NCBI RefSeq assembly: GCF_000010525.1
Contig: NC_009937.1
Location: 749,501 to 813,500 of the forward strand
Reading direction: 5' to 3'
DNA: 64,000 nt
From: Azorhizobium caulinodans ORS 571
GTDB lineage: Bacteria > Pseudomonadota > Alphaproteobacteria > Rhizobiales > Xanthobacteraceae
Of the stretch, positions 25,432-34,990 are shown piece after piece. A program made the position numbers and the translations under genes. The notes below the pieces were generated by a model, which was given only the letters and a program-made list of their open reading frames with translations, was not told the origin of the DNA and searched no databases. The stretch's first letter is position 1. Each line of letters begins with the position of its first letter.

Positions 25432-28400
25432 TCACTCCGCCGCCTGCGCCGGGGCGACGGGCGGAGTGCGGAAGGTGGAGAGAAGGGCAGCCTCCTCCGC
25501 CTTGGCGGCCGTGAGGTGGCGCAGCTTCACATGGCCGAAGCCGCGGATCTTCTCCGGGATGGAGGCGATGGCGACTGCGGTCGCGTGGTTCTCGCGGGTG
25601 AGGGCGCCGAGCAGTTCGCTGACCGTGCGCTCATAATCCGCGATCAGCGCCCGCTCCGTGCGCCGCTCCTCGGTGCGCCCGAAGAGGTCGAAGGCGGTGC
25701 CGCGCAGGCCCTTCAGCTTCGCCAGCAGGCGGAAGCCCTTCATCATCCACGGGCCGAGGCGCATCTTGCGCGGTTCGCCGGTGTGGGGATCGACGCGGGC
25801 GAACAGCGGCGGTGCGAGGTGAAACTCGTAAGAGAGCTTGCCTTCGAAGGCGGCATCCACCTGCCGCTGGAAGGCGCCGTCCGCGAACAGCCGCGCCACC
25901 TCATATTCGTCCTTATAAGCCATGAGCTTGTGGAAGTTGCGCGCCACCGCCTCCGTGAGCCCCGAGCGGCCCGGCGCGCGGGTGGCCTCGGCAGCCGCCA
26001 CCTTGTCCACCAGCGCCTTGTAGCGGGCGGCATAGGCGGCGTCCTGATAGGCGGTGAGGGCGTCCACCCGGCGGGCGATGATCTCGTCGAGGCTCTCCGA
26101 CAGGCGGCGCGCATCGGTGGCGGCCTCCTTGGCGGTAAGGAGCGCGGCCATGGCCTCCGGGTCATGGGCGGCGCGGCGGCCCCATTCAAAGGCCGCCTTG
26201 TTCATCTCCACCGCCTCGCCGTTGAGTTCAATGGCCTTGAGGATGGCTTCGGCAGAGAGCGGCAGGCCGCCGAACTGGTAGGCATAGCCCACCATGAAGA
26301 TGTTCTGCGGCAGGGAATTGCCGAACAGCGCCGTGGAGAGACGGCTCGCCTCGATGAAATGCGTCTGCTCGGCGCCCACCGCGCCCGAGATGGTGCGCTT
26401 GAGGCGTTCCGTGGGGAGCGAATAGTCGGCATTGCGGGTGAAGTCGCCGGGCAGCACCTCATGGGTGTTGACCACCACAAGGGATTTGCCCGGCTTCACT
26501 GCCGCCAGCACCTTCTTGGTGCCGGCCACCACCAGATCGCCGCCGAGGATGAGATCGGCGCCGCGCGCCGGCACGCGGATGGCGGCGATGTCCTCCGGCT
26601 TCTTCGCGAGGCGCACATGGCTGTAGACCGCGCCGCCCTTCTGGGCGAGGCCGGCCATGTCGATCATGCCGCAGGCCTTGTCCTCCAGATGCGCCGCCAT
26701 GCCGAGGATGGCGCCGATGGTGACGATGCCCGTGCCGCCGACACCGGTGACGATGATGCCGTAGGTGCCGTCAATCTCCGGATGGGCGGGCTCCGGCAAG
26801 GAGGCAAGCTCGCCCATCTTGCCGGCGACGCCCGCCGCCTTGCGGGGTTTGGCCCCATGCACGGTAACGAAGGAAGGACAGAAGCCGTTCACGCAGGAGA
26901 AGTCCTTGTTGCAGGACGACTGGTCGATCTCCCGCTTGCGGCCCCATTCCGTCTCCAGCAGCTGCACGGAGACACAGTTGGACTTCACGCCGCAGTCGCC
27001 GCAGCCCTCGCACACACGCTCGTTGATGATCACGCGCTTGTCCGGGTCCGGAAAGGCGCCACGCTTGCGGCGGCGGCGCTTCTCGGAAGCGCAGGTCTGA
27101 TCGTAAATGAGCACGGTGACGCCGGGCACGGTGGCGAGCTCGCGCTGGATATGGTCCAGCTCGTCCCGGTGGTGGATGGTGAGGCCGGCGGGCCAGTTGA
27201 TGCCGGCGGCATATTTGTCGGGCTCGTCGGTGACGAGCACCACGCGCGCGACGCCCTCCGCCGCCACCTGCCGGGCGATGACCGGCACCGTGAGATCGCC
27301 TTCGTGGCGCTGGCCGCCGGTCATGGCCACCGCGTCATTGAACAGGATCTTGTAGGTGATGTTCACCTTGGCCGCGACGGCGGCGCGCAAGGCGAGATAG
27401 CCCGAGTGGTTGTAGGTGCCGTCGCCCAGATTCTGGAACAGGTGGCCGCGCTTGGAGAAGGGCGCCTCGCCGATCCAGTTGGCGCCCTCGCCGCCCATCT
27501 GCGTGAAGCCGACGGTGGCGCGGTCCATCCACTGCACCATGTAATGGCAGCCGATGCCGGCCGAGCCGCGCATGCCCTCCGGCACCTTGGTGGAGGTGTT
27601 GTGCGGGCAGCCGGAGCAGAAATAAGGGATGCGGGTGGTGACGTCGGACGTGGCGGCGAGCACCCGCTGGGCCTCTTCCAGTTCCGCGACGCGGGCGGCG
27701 ATGTCGGGAATGTCGCCATAGCGCAGCAGGCGGCGGCCGAGCTGGATGGCGATGTCGTTGGGGTCGAGCGCGCCCTTCACCGGGAAGAGCCAGCGGCCTT
27801 CCTCGTCCTTCTTGCCGATGCAGACGGGCTGGTTGGCGGTGCCATACAGCTCCTCGCGCACCTGCACCTCGATGAGGGAGCGCTTCTCCTCCACCACCAT
27901 GATGAGGTCGAGCCCGCGCGCGAACTCATAGAGCGCCTGCGTCTCCAGCGGCCAGGGGCAGGCCACCTTCCAGAGGCGGATGCCCAGATCATTGGCCCGC
28001 ACCTCGTCGATGCCCAGTTCATCGAGGGCGAGGCGCACGTCGAGATAGCTCTTGCCCACGGTGGCGATGCCGATGCGCGGGCGCGCGCCGCCGGAGGTGA
28101 CGAAGCGGTTGAGCTTCTGCGCCCGCAGGAAGGCGAGCACGGCGTCGCGCTTGTATTCCTGAAGCCGCTCCTCCTGCGCCGGGGGCGTATCCGCGAGCCG
28201 GATGTTGAGCCCGCCGTGGGGCATGCGGAAATCATGCACGGGCGCGATGCGCACCCGGTCCAGCCGCCCGTCCACGATGCCGGTGGATTCGATGGTGTCC
28301 TTCACCGCTTTCAGGCCGACCCAGGTGCCGGCGAAGCGGGAGAGCGCCCAGCCATAAAGACCGTAATCGAGGATTTCCTGCGCGCCCGCCGGGTTCAGCA

Positions 28401-28908
28401 CCGGGATCATCACGTCCACGAAGTGGAATTCGCTCTGGTGGGCGGTGGTGGAGCTTTCGCAAGTGTGGTCGTCGCCCATCAGGGCGAGCACGCCGCCGTG
28501 CCTGGAGGTGCCGGCATTGTTGGCGTGGCGGAAGACGTCGCCGGAGCGGTCGACGCCCGGCCCCTTGCCGTACCAGAGGCCGAACACGCCATCGAACTTG
28601 CCTTCACCGCGCAACTCCGCCTGCTGCGAGCCCCACAGAGCGGTGGCGGCCAGATCCTCATTGAGGCCGGGCTGGAAGCGGATGTCATTGGCGGTGAGGA
28701 GCTTTCCGGCCTGTCCGAACTGCTGGTCGAGCCCGCCCAGCGGCGAGCCGCGATAGCCGGTGACGTAGCCCGCCGTATTGAGGCCCGCCTGCCGGTCGCG
28801 TTCCTTCTGCATCAGGGCGAGGCGGACCAGCGCCTGCGTGCCCGAGACGAAGACGCGCTCCTGCGCGAGATCGTATTTGTCGGCGAGAGAGACCTGCTTC
28901 AGGCCCAT
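25432..28908 (-). CDS. Indolepyruvate ferredoxin oxidoreductase, fused alpha-beta type
   Basis: 1158 residues from the ATG at 28908 (AGGAGGCGTACC just upstream). It oxidatively decarboxylates aromatic 2-oxo acids from amino acid breakdown to acyl-CoA, passing electrons to ferredoxin. The N-terminal IorA-like part includes VTGYRGSPLGGLDQQFG and the thiamine diphosphate region (CSGCPHNTST; GGQRHEGDL). A 4Fe-4S cluster region follows with Cys633, Cys636, Cys639 and Cys645 (CEGCGDCG). The IorB-like gamma part has GVGGTGIVTIGAILGMAAH. A C-terminal domain of about 200 residues carries DUF6537-like sequence. It stands alone, with a long inverted repeat upstream (29013-29057). Confidence 0.92.
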   Translation of the reverse strand: MGLKQVSLADKYDLAQERVFVSGTQALVRLALMQKERDRQAGLNTAGYVTGYRGSPLGGLDQQFGQAGKLLTANDIRFQPGLNEDLAATALWGSQQAELRGEGKFDGVFGLWYGKGPGVDRSGDVFRHANNAGTSRHGGVLALMGDDHTCESSTTAHQSEFHFVDVMIPVLNPAGAQEILDYGLYGWALSRFAGTWVGLKAVKDTIESTGIVDGRLDRVRIAPVHDFRMPHGGLNIRLADTPPAQEERLQEYKRDAVLAFLRAQKLNRFVTSGGARPRIGIATVGKSYLDVRLALDELGIDEVRANDLGIRLWKVACPWPLETQALYEFARGLDLIMVVEEKRSLIEVQVREELYGTANQPVCIGKKDEEGRWLFPVKGALDPNDIAIQLGRRLLRYGDIPDIAARVAELEEAQRVLAATSDVTTRIPYFCSGCPHNTSTKVPEGMRGSAGIGCHYMVQWMDRATVGFTQMGGEGANWIGEAPFSKRGHLFQNLGDGTYNHSGYLALRAAVAAKVNITYKILFNDAVAMTGGQRHEGDLTVPVIARQVAAEGVARVVLVTDEPDKYAAGINWPAGLTIHHRDELDHIQRELATVPGVTVLIYDQTCASEKRRRRKRGAFPDPDKRVIINERVCEGCGDCGVKSNCVSVQLLETEWGRKREIDQSSCNKDFSCVNGFCPSFVTVHGAKPRKAAGVAGKMGELASLPEPAHPEIDGTYGIIVTGVGGTGIVTIGAILGMAAHLEDKACGMIDMAGLAQKGGAVYSHVRLAKKPEDIAAIRVPARGADLILGGDLVVAGTKKVLAAVKPGKSLVVVNTHEVLPGDFTRNADYSLPTERLKRTISGAVGAEQTHFIEASRLSTALFGNSLPQNIFMVGYAYQFGGLPLSAEAILKAIELNGEAVEMNKAAFEWGRRAAHDPEAMAALLTAKEAATDARRLSESLDEIIARRVDALTAYQDAAYAARYKALVDKVAAAEATRAPGRSGLTEAVARNFHKLMAYKDEYEVARLFADGAFQRQVDAAFEGKLSYEFHLAPPLFARVDPHTGEPRKMRLGPWMMKGFRLLAKLKGLRGTAFDLFGRTEERRTERALIADYERTVSELLGALTRENHATAVAIASIPEKIRGFGHVKLRHLTAAKAEEAALLSTFRTPPVAPAQAAE

Positions 28909-29012
28909 GGTACGCCTCCTCCTGGAGCGATGGGATCTGGCCTCGTGGGAGGCCGAGCGGTCTTGGAGCCGCAGGTCGCTTTGGACAGTCAGGCTGACAT
29001 GAGTGCGGGCCA

Positions 29013-29057
29013 GCGGCAATTTCGTTGTTTGGAAGCGTTACGAAACGAAATTGCCGC
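29013..29057. repeat. Long perfect inverted repeat upstream of the ior gene
   Basis: Arms of 14 bp (GCGGCAATTTCGTT and AACGAAATTGCCGC) are perfect complements across a 17-bp spacer, centred about 127 bp before the ior ATG. The AT-rich arms stand out against the GC-rich surroundings. It could be the operator for a dimeric regulator, for example of the Lrp/AsnC type that often controls amino acid catabolism; no such regulator gene is adjacent. A role as RNA hairpin is also possible. Confidence 0.65.
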
Positions 29058-29157
29058 AAAAGCAGGCTTGACGCATTTTGGCGCATCGCACCCGAAAATG
29101 GGTGCGGTGCGGGGGCGGATGTCGATGGGGAAGCCGGCCGCGTGGCGGCCTGAGCGC

Positions 29158-29883
29158 TCAGCCGCCGAGCGTTTCCAGGAAGCCGGCGAGGTCTTCGGTC
29201 ACGTGGTCAACGAAGGCGGCTTCGCGGCCTTCGAATTCCCAGCTCTCGCGGCTCTCGATCTGCTCGGTGGGCGGCACCACGAGGATGGTGGTCATGCCGA
29301 GGCGGTGCGGCACTTCGAGGTTGCGGGCGAGGTCCTCGAACATGGCGGCGCGGGTCGGCTCCACCCCGTGGGCGCGCAGGAAGCGCAGATAGGCTTCCTC
29401 GGTGGGCTTGGGGTGGAATTCGGCGGCCACGATGTCGTGAATGGCCGAGAAGTGGGTATCGAGCCCCAGCTTGCCGAGCACGTTCAGGGCGTGGCGCTCG
29501 GAACCGTTGGTATAGACGAGCTTGGTGCCCGGCAGCCCCTCCAGCGCCGCCGCGAGGCGGGGGGAGGGTTCCAGCGTCGAGAGGTCCACCTCATGCACAT
29601 GGTCGAGGAAGGCATGGGCGTCGATGCCGTGCTCGATCATCAGGCCGCGGAGCGAGGTGCCGTAGCGCCGATAATAGTCCTTTTGCCGCGCGAAGGCTTC
29701 CTCGCGGCTGATGTTCAAAAGGCCGGCGATATAGTCGCGCATCCGCGCGTCGATCTGGCCCCAGAGGTCGTGCTGGGCGGGATAGAGCGTGTTGTCGAGG
29801 TCGAAGACCCAGGTCTCCACCTGATCGAAGCCGCGCGCGCCGGGGGCGGAGGAATGGGGCAGCGGCAGATCCTGAGCGGTCAT
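29158..29883 (-). CDS. HAD family pyrimidine 5'-nucleotidase-like hydrolase
   Basis: 241 residues from the ATG at 29883. HAD motif I is WVFDLDNTLYP with catalytic Asp28 and Asp30; motif II lies around LVYTNGSERHALNVLGKLG; motif III/IV around HPKPTEEAYLRFLRAHG and AAMFEDLARNLEVPHRLGM. This is the Sdt1/Phm8-like subgroup of pyrimidine 5'-nucleotidases. It is encoded 50 bp after argB on the same strand, an arrangement seen in other Rhizobiales, with a terminator-like hairpin between them. Confidence 0.85.
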   Translation of the reverse strand: MTAQDLPLPHSSAPGARGFDQVETWVFDLDNTLYPAQHDLWGQIDARMRDYIAGLLNISREEAFARQKDYYRRYGTSLRGLMIEHGIDAHAFLDHVHEVDLSTLEPSPRLAAALEGLPGTKLVYTNGSERHALNVLGKLGLDTHFSAIHDIVAAEFHPKPTEEAYLRFLRAHGVEPTRAAMFEDLARNLEVPHRLGMTTILVVPPTEQIESRESWEFEGREAAFVDHVTEDLAGFLETLGG

Positions 29884-29897
29884 GGGTGTTCCGTGTG

Positions 29898-29929
29898 AAA
29901 AGGGCGCGCCCGGAGAGGGGCGCGCCCGG
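29898..29929 (-). terminator. Hairpin with T-tract after argB
   Basis: On the minus strand two copies of GGGCGCGCCC pair across six bases and are followed by TTTTC, five bases after the argB stop and 14 bases before the nucleotidase start. It probably terminates most argB transcripts and lowers expression of the next gene. Confidence 0.65.
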
Positions 29930-29933
29930 GATG

Positions 29934-30839
29934 TCAGCGGGTGATGAGGGTGCCGATGCCGTGGTCGGTCAGCAGCTCCAGCAGCACCGAGTGGGGCAGC
30001 TTGCCGTCCATGATGACCACGCCTTCCACGCCCTTCTCCAGCGCGTAGATGCAGGTCTCCACCTTCGGGATCATGCCGCCGGAGACGGTGCCGTCGGCAA
30101 TGAGTGCCCGGCATTCGTCGATGGTGAGGCGCGGGATGAGCTGCTTGTTCTTGTCGAGCACGCCCGGCACGTCGGTAAGCAGCAGCAGGCGCTTGGCGCC
30201 CAGCGCCCCGGCAATGGCGCCGGCGAAGGTGTCGGCATTCACATTGTAGGTGCCGCCATCCACCGCCGAGGCGACGGGGGCGAGGACCGGGATCAGCTCA
30301 CGGCCGAGGATCTGGTCCAGCACCATGGTGTCCACGGTGTCGGGCTCGCCCACGAAGCCGAGGTCCACCACTTCCTCGATATGGCTCTGGGGATCGACGA
30401 TGGTGCGGGTGGCCTTGCGGGCGCGCACCATGTTGCCGTCCTTGCCGCACAGGCCGATGGCCTTGCCGCCCGCCTCATTGATGAAGCCGACGATCTGCTT
30501 GTTGATGGAGCCGGCCAGCACCATCTCGACGATCTCGATGGTGGCCTTGTCGGTGATGCGCAGGCCGGCGGCGAATTCGGACTTGATGCCGAGCTTCTCC
30601 AGCATGGCGCCGATCTGCGGGCCGCCGCCGTGCACCACCACCGGGTTCACGCCCGACTGCTCCAGCAGCACGATGTCCTGGGCGAAGTGGCGGGCCAGTT
30701 CGTCATTGCCCATGGCGTGGCCGCCATATTTCACCACGACGATGGCGTCGTCATAGCGCTGCATGTGGGGGAGGGCCTTGGTGAGCACCTCGGCCTGGAG
30801 TTGGGCTTCCGCGACATTGTCGGCGATGGACGCGCTCAT
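29934..30839 (-). CDS. argB: Acetylglutamate kinase
   Basis: 301 residues. Second step of arginine synthesis: phosphorylation of N-acetyl-L-glutamate. The start at 30839 gives [19 protein letters not shown]; the frame continues upstream without support. Family motifs are [10 protein letters not shown] (phosphate-binding Lys), [47 protein letters not shown] and [18 protein letters not shown]. The long N-terminal helix is that of arginine-sensitive hexameric enzymes. Confidence 0.97.
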   Translation of the reverse strand: MSASIADNVAEAQLQAEVLTKALPHMQRYDDAIVVVKYGGHAMGNDELARHFAQDIVLLEQSGVNPVVVHGGGPQIGAMLEKLGIKSEFAAGLRITDKATIEIVEMVLAGSINKQIVGFINEAGGKAIGLCGKDGNMVRARKATRTIVDPQSHIEEVVDLGFVGEPDTVDTMVLDQILGRELIPVLAPVASAVDGGTYNVNADTFAGAIAGALGAKRLLLLTDVPGVLDKNKQLIPRLTIDECRALIADGTVSGGMIPKVETCIYALEKGVEGVVIMDGKLPHSVLLELLTDHGIGTLITR

Positions 30840-30923
30840 GGATGGGCCTGATCTTGGAGGGCGATCTTGAAAGCAGGCTGTCGCTGGCTGGCCAGCGCTC
30901 CGCCGGCTTAACTCCTGTGTGTT

Positions 30924-30965
30924 GCAGATTTTCGTCCCCGCGCCGCGGGGCATCGGGAAATCTGC
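30924..30965. repeat. Long hairpin in the divergent argB / membrane protein spacer
   Basis: Outer arms GCAGATTT and AAATCTGC enclose an inner repeat CCCCGCG/CGCGGGG with a 1-nt loop. It sits about 85 bp upstream of the argB start in a 384-bp gene-free spacer that otherwise shows nothing clear. Function unknown: possible operator or 5' UTR structure of argB. Confidence 0.45.
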
Positions 30966-31223
30966 GGGCGGCGTGATCCCGAAGCCGGGACAGCCGTTCC
31001 TCCCGGAGCCGGCCGCCCGCATGTCCGGGCCGGCGGTCCCTCACGGGAAGGTCCGCCACCGGGCGCCCTTCTAGCGGTTTCGCCCGCACGGGGGAAGCCG
31101 GGGGCCGCCGACGGCGGTAGAGGAGGCGCACAGCCACGGAACCACCACAATAAAGCCCTTGCACTGGCCTCAGAGCCGGTTAATGCCCTGCTGGAATTTC
31201 CCCGCCTGATTTCCCGAAGGCCC

Positions 31224-32789
31224 ATGTCGCCCAAAGCTCCGCTTCCTCCCCGCCGGGCCCTCGATCTGTCGCCGCGCCTGATCCTGCTGCTGTCGCTCGT
31301 CTGCTTCGTGCTCGTGGCGATCCCCATCGTCACCCACCCGCTGCCGCCGCTGTCCGACTATGTGAATCATCTGGCGCGGATGAAGGTGATCGCGACCCCG
31401 AAGGATTCGGACCTCGCGCGCTTCTATTTCCTGGAATGGAGCGTCCTGCCCAACCTGATGATGGACATGGTGGTCCCGCTGCTGGACCGCTTTGCCGACA
31501 TCTATGTGGCCGGCGAGATGTACACGCTGATGTGCTTCGCGCTCATCATCTTCGGCACCATGTACCTCCACCGGGCGCTGTTCGGGAGCTGGTCGGCCAT
31601 CCCGCTGGTGGCCTTCCCGCTGCTCTACAACAACATTTTCCTCATCGGGGTGATGAACTACATCTTCGGCATCGGCCTGTGCCTGTGCGGCCTCGCCAGC
31701 TGGGTGATGCTGCGGGACAAGCCCTGGCCGTGGCGCTATGCGGTCTCCTGCCTGTTCGTCCTCGCCCTGTTCTTCTGCCACCTCTTCGCGACCGGCGTGT
31801 ATGGCGTCGGCATCCTCTCCTATGAGCTGATGCGACTGTTCGACCGCAAGGGCGGGGCACTCAAGGGCCGGCTGGTGGCGTTCGTCACGGCGGGCTTTCC
31901 CTTCGCGCTCACGGTGCCGCTGCTGCTGATGAGCCCCACCTGGGGCCTCAAGGGGGAGAATTACTGGGAGCCGCGCGGCAAGATCGACGGGCTCGAGTTC
32001 GTCATCAACGTCTATTACGACTTCGTCGCCTTCGCGCTCACCGCCGTCATCGTGCTGGCGGCGGCCTGGGCGGTGCGGCACCGGCTGCTGCGCACCCACA
32101 CCTTCCTGTTCTTCCTGCTGGTGATCGCGGGGGCGGTCTATCTCGCCCTGCCGCGCACAGTCTTCGCCACCTACATGGCCGACCAGCGCATGCCGGTCGC
32201 CATCGCCTTCATGGTCATCGCCTCCATACAGATCGACCTGCGCCACCGCCTCGCCCAGCGCGGCTTTGCGGTGATGCTGGTGCTGCTGGTGGCGGTCCGC
32301 GTCACCGAAGTGCAGATGGTGTGGAACAACCTCACGCAATGGACGGTGGCGTTCCATGACTCCATCGCCAAGATCAAGCGCGGCTCCAAGGTGCTGGTGG
32401 CCTATGCCGACCCGTGGGGCGGCTCGGCTGCGACCGACCTCGGTCTTGTCCATGCGGCCTGCCTTGCCATCATCGAGCGCTCCTCGCTGGTGACGACCGC
32501 CTTCACGGTGCCGGGCAAGCAGATCCTGCGCGTGCACAAGCCCTATACGGACTGGGTGGACACCGAGGACGGCACCCCGCCCAGCGTCGAGCAGCTTCTG
32601 GTAACTGAGGAAGACGGCACCCCTGGCGGCCCGCGCTACTGGGATTACTGGCCGCAGCATTTCGACTATGTCTATCTGCTGTTCACCGAGCCGGGCGACC
32701 CCAATCCCGATCCGGACCGGCTCGAGCTCGTCTATGCGGGCGACCGCTTCCAGCTTTACAAGGTCATCCCGCCCGCGCCGCTCCACTAG
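31224..32789 (+). CDS. Polytopic membrane protein of unknown function (GT-C-like topology)
   Basis: 521 residues. About ten hydrophobic segments are visible, for example LILLLSLVCFVLVAIPIV, TLMCFALIIFGTMYLH, IGVMNYIFGIGLCLCGLASW, YAVSCLFVLALFFCHLF and FVTAGFPFALTVPLLL, followed by a soluble C-terminal domain of about 150 residues (from VLVAYADPWGG). An acidic segment between the first two helices (LPPLSDYVNHLAR) and the overall plan recall lipid-linked-sugar GT-C glycosyltransferases, but I do not recognise a family. It has no same-strand partner: argB is divergent and a palindromic element separates it from phnM. Confidence 0.75.
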   Translation: MSPKAPLPPRRALDLSPRLILLLSLVCFVLVAIPIVTHPLPPLSDYVNHLARMKVIATPKDSDLARFYFLEWSVLPNLMMDMVVPLLDRFADIYVAGEMYTLMCFALIIFGTMYLHRALFGSWSAIPLVAFPLLYNNIFLIGVMNYIFGIGLCLCGLASWVMLRDKPWPWRYAVSCLFVLALFFCHLFATGVYGVGILSYELMRLFDRKGGALKGRLVAFVTAGFPFALTVPLLLMSPTWGLKGENYWEPRGKIDGLEFVINVYYDFVAFALTAVIVLAAAWAVRHRLLRTHTFLFFLLVIAGAVYLALPRTVFATYMADQRMPVAIAFMVIASIQIDLRHRLAQRGFAVMLVLLVAVRVTEVQMVWNNLTQWTVAFHDSIAKIKRGSKVLVAYADPWGGSAATDLGLVHAACLAIIERSSLVTTAFTVPGKQILRVHKPYTDWVDTEDGTPPSVEQLLVTEEDGTPGGPRYWDYWPQHFDYVYLLFTEPGDPNPDPDRLELVYAGDRFQLYKVIPPAPLH

Positions 32790-32799
32790 AGCACGCGCA

Positions 32800-32899
32800 G
32801 TCAGATTGCGTCGCAATCTGACGGGATCACGCGTTCTGTTTCATGAGTTTAGAGGGCGATTCACCGAGCGGATTGGTTCGCTCCGCTCGGATCGCCCTC
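32800..32899. repeat. Composite palindromic intergenic repeat element
   Basis: Two hairpins make up this 100-bp unit. 32800-32822 is a palindrome with 11-bp arms (GTCAGATTGCG) around one base. 32852-32899 has 9+9-bp arms (GAGGGCGAT and CCGAGCGGA with complements) interrupted by a TCA bulge and closed by a 9-nt loop. The joining sequence (GGGATCACGCGTTCTG) resembles mosaic intergenic repeats found in many copies in Rhizobiales. It also may end transcription of the membrane protein gene, whose stop codon is 10 bp away. Confidence 0.7.
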
Positions 32900-32982
32900 C
32901 AAGTGTCACCGGCCCGTCATGAAGGCATGACACGAGGCCGGCTCTGCGTGCCGCTCCCCGCCCAGCCCGAAAGGTCCGCCCC

Positions 32983-34113
32983 ATGGAAACCGTCTTCACC
33001 AACGCCCGGCTCGTGCTTGAGGATCAGGTGATCGACGGCACGCTGGTGGTGCGGGACGGGCGCATCGCGGCGGTGGAAGAGGGGCGCTCGGCGCTTTCCG
33101 GTGCGGTGGATTGCGCGGGTGACTATCTCGCGCCCGGCCTCATCGATCTGCACACGGACGCGCTGGAGAATCACTTCGTCCCGCGCCCGAAGGTCATCTG
33201 GCCGGACGCGCGGGCGGCGGCGCTCGCCCATGACGGGCAGACGGTGGCAGCGGGCATCACCACCGTGTTCGACGCCATCTGCGCCGGGGGCTTCGACCAG
33301 ACCAAGTCCGCGCGGAAGGAACTCTTCACCATCATGCTGGATGCGGTGGAGGAGGGCGCGCCCTATTTCCGGGCCGACCACCACATCCACCTGCGCTGTG
33401 AGCTCACCGACCCCGGCCTGCTGGAACTGGCCGAGCCCGAGCTGAACCGGGGCCGTCTCGGCCTTGCCTCGCTCATGGACCACACGCCGGGCGCCCGGCA
33501 GTGGCGCAATGTGGACCAGTTGCGCACCTATCTGCTCGGCATCGGCAAGACCACCGAGGATGTGGAGCGGGAACTTGCCGAGCGCACGGCCCGCGGACAG
33601 GCGGCGGTGGCGGCCAATTTCGACCGGCTGGCGGCGCTGCTTCGCGACGCGGGCGTGGCGCTGGCGAGCCATGACGACACGACGCCAGAGCATGTGGCCG
33701 ACGCCAAGGCCGCCGGCTGCACCATTTCCGAATTCCCAACCACGCAGGAAGCGGCCCATGCCGCCCATGCGGAGGGGCTCACCACCATCGGCGGTGCGCC
33801 CAACGTGGTGCGCGGCGGCTCCCATTCCGGTGGCGTCGCCATGAAGGATCTGGTGGCGGCGGGCCTGCTCGATGCGCTCGCCTCCGATTACGTGCCGGCC
33901 AGCATGCTGCAGGCGGCGGTGAAGCTCTCGCAGGACGGTGTGAGCCTGCCGCAGGCCCTCGCCCTTGTGACCGCCCGCCCGGCGGACCTTGCAGGTCTCT
34001 CCGATCGCGGCCGCCTCGCGCCGGGGCTCCGGGCGGACCTCCTGCGCTTCCGCATCGTCGGCCCGACGCCGGTGGTGCGCGAGGTGCAGGTGGAAGGCGC
34101 CCGGGTGTTCTGA
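32983..34113 (+). CDS. phnM: Alpha-D-ribose 1-methylphosphonate 5-triphosphate diphosphatase
   Basis: 376 residues of the amidohydrolase superfamily. In C-P lyase metabolism PhnM removes pyrophosphate from the ribosyl phosphonate triphosphate. The metal-binding HxD-type motif appears as APGLIDLHTDALENH, near residue 55; other family blocks are FRADHHIHLRCEL, LMDHTPGARQW, ASHDDTTPEH and LASDYVPASML with the conserved Asp. The protein is of normal length. It is followed by two further phosphonate-linked genes, but the C-P lyase core genes phnG-phnL are not in the window. Confidence 0.93.
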   Translation: METVFTNARLVLEDQVIDGTLVVRDGRIAAVEEGRSALSGAVDCAGDYLAPGLIDLHTDALENHFVPRPKVIWPDARAAALAHDGQTVAAGITTVFDAICAGGFDQTKSARKELFTIMLDAVEEGAPYFRADHHIHLRCELTDPGLLELAEPELNRGRLGLASLMDHTPGARQWRNVDQLRTYLLGIGKTTEDVERELAERTARGQAAVAANFDRLAALLRDAGVALASHDDTTPEHVADAKAAGCTISEFPTTQEAAHAAHAEGLTTIGGAPNVVRGGSHSGGVAMKDLVAAGLLDALASDYVPASMLQAAVKLSQDGVSLPQALALVTARPADLAGLSDRGRLAPGLRADLLRFRIVGPTPVVREVQVEGARVF

Positions 34114-34184
34114 GGCTGCCTGCCTTCCCTCCGGCCCGGCCGGCCGTTAAGCAGAAAAGACGCCTTTGTCCGGGGAGCCGCAGC

Positions 34185-34880
34185 GTGTCCGTTCGCTATG
34201 CCATCTATCTCGCGCCGCCCCCAGACAGCGCCTTGTGGCGCTTCGGCTCGTCCGTGGTCGGCTATGATGCGGAGACGGGCGAGGACATCGCCCCGGCCGC
34301 CCTTGCCGGCTTCACGCCGGAGGAATGGTTCGAGCAGACCCACGAGCCCCGCCGCTACGGCTTCCACGGCACGCTGAAGGCGCCCTTCCGGCTGGCGGAG
34401 GGCGCGGACGAGACCGACCTCTTCGCCGCGCTCGCGCGCTTTGCGGCCGGGCATCACCCCTTCGAGCTGCCGCCGCTGGAGGTCCGCCAGATCGGCACCT
34501 TCATCGCCCTCGTGCCGCCGGCGCCGGTTCCGGCGCTGGAGGATCTGGCGGCGGATGCGGTGGAGGAACTGGACGCCTTGCGGGCGCCGCTCAGCGAAGC
34601 GGAGATCGCCCGCCGCAAGCCGGAGCGTCTCTCGGCGCGCCAGCTCGCCTATCTGCACCGCTACGGTTACCCTTATGTGCGGGAGGAATTCCGCTTCCAC
34701 ATGACACTCTCCTCCGCTCTGGCGGAGCCGGCGCTGGGCCGGGCCACGCAGGCGCTGTGTGACGCTTATGCGGCCAGCGGGGCGCACCTGCCCGTCAAGG
34801 TGGAGGATGCGGCGCTCTATGTGCAGGAGGCGCCGGGCATGCGCTTCCGCATCCTTCACCGCGCGCCGCTGGGCGCCTGA
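34185..34880 (+). CDS. DUF1045 phosphonate-operon protein (2H phosphoesterase-like)
   Basis: 231 residues from a GTG start. Two HxT motifs typical of 2H phosphoesterases are visible: FHGTLKAPF (His61) and FHMTL (His172). The family (DUF1045, a putative phosphonate metabolism protein) occurs almost always in phn operons and probably acts on a cyclic ribose phosphate intermediate, analogous to the PhnP/PhnPP step; the exact reaction is inferred. It is 71 bp downstream of phnM. Confidence 0.87.
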   Translation: MSVRYAIYLAPPPDSALWRFGSSVVGYDAETGEDIAPAALAGFTPEEWFEQTHEPRRYGFHGTLKAPFRLAEGADETDLFAALARFAAGHHPFELPPLEVRQIGTFIALVPPAPVPALEDLAADAVEELDALRAPLSEAEIARRKPERLSARQLAYLHRYGYPYVREEFRFHMTLSSALAEPALGRATQALCDAYAASGAHLPVKVEDAALYVQEAPGMRFRILHRAPLGA

Positions 34881-34990
34881 GCCGGGGCTTCGAGGCGCGA
34901 ACGTGGCGGCAGTCCGCCCGGGCCGTCGGACCGTCGTACGGCTGTCATCGGGGCGTCGCATTTTCCGCCGCCTCCGGAGACAGGACTGTC

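Noticed and set aside
25297-29898. Open frame of over 1500 codons on the plus strand opposite the ior gene, and similar long frames opposite nirA, dnaK and divL
   Set aside because: High GC removes stops from antisense frames. Their translations are low-complexity (His, Arg, Gly, Ala, Glu) with no family motifs, while the opposite strand encodes well-known proteins.
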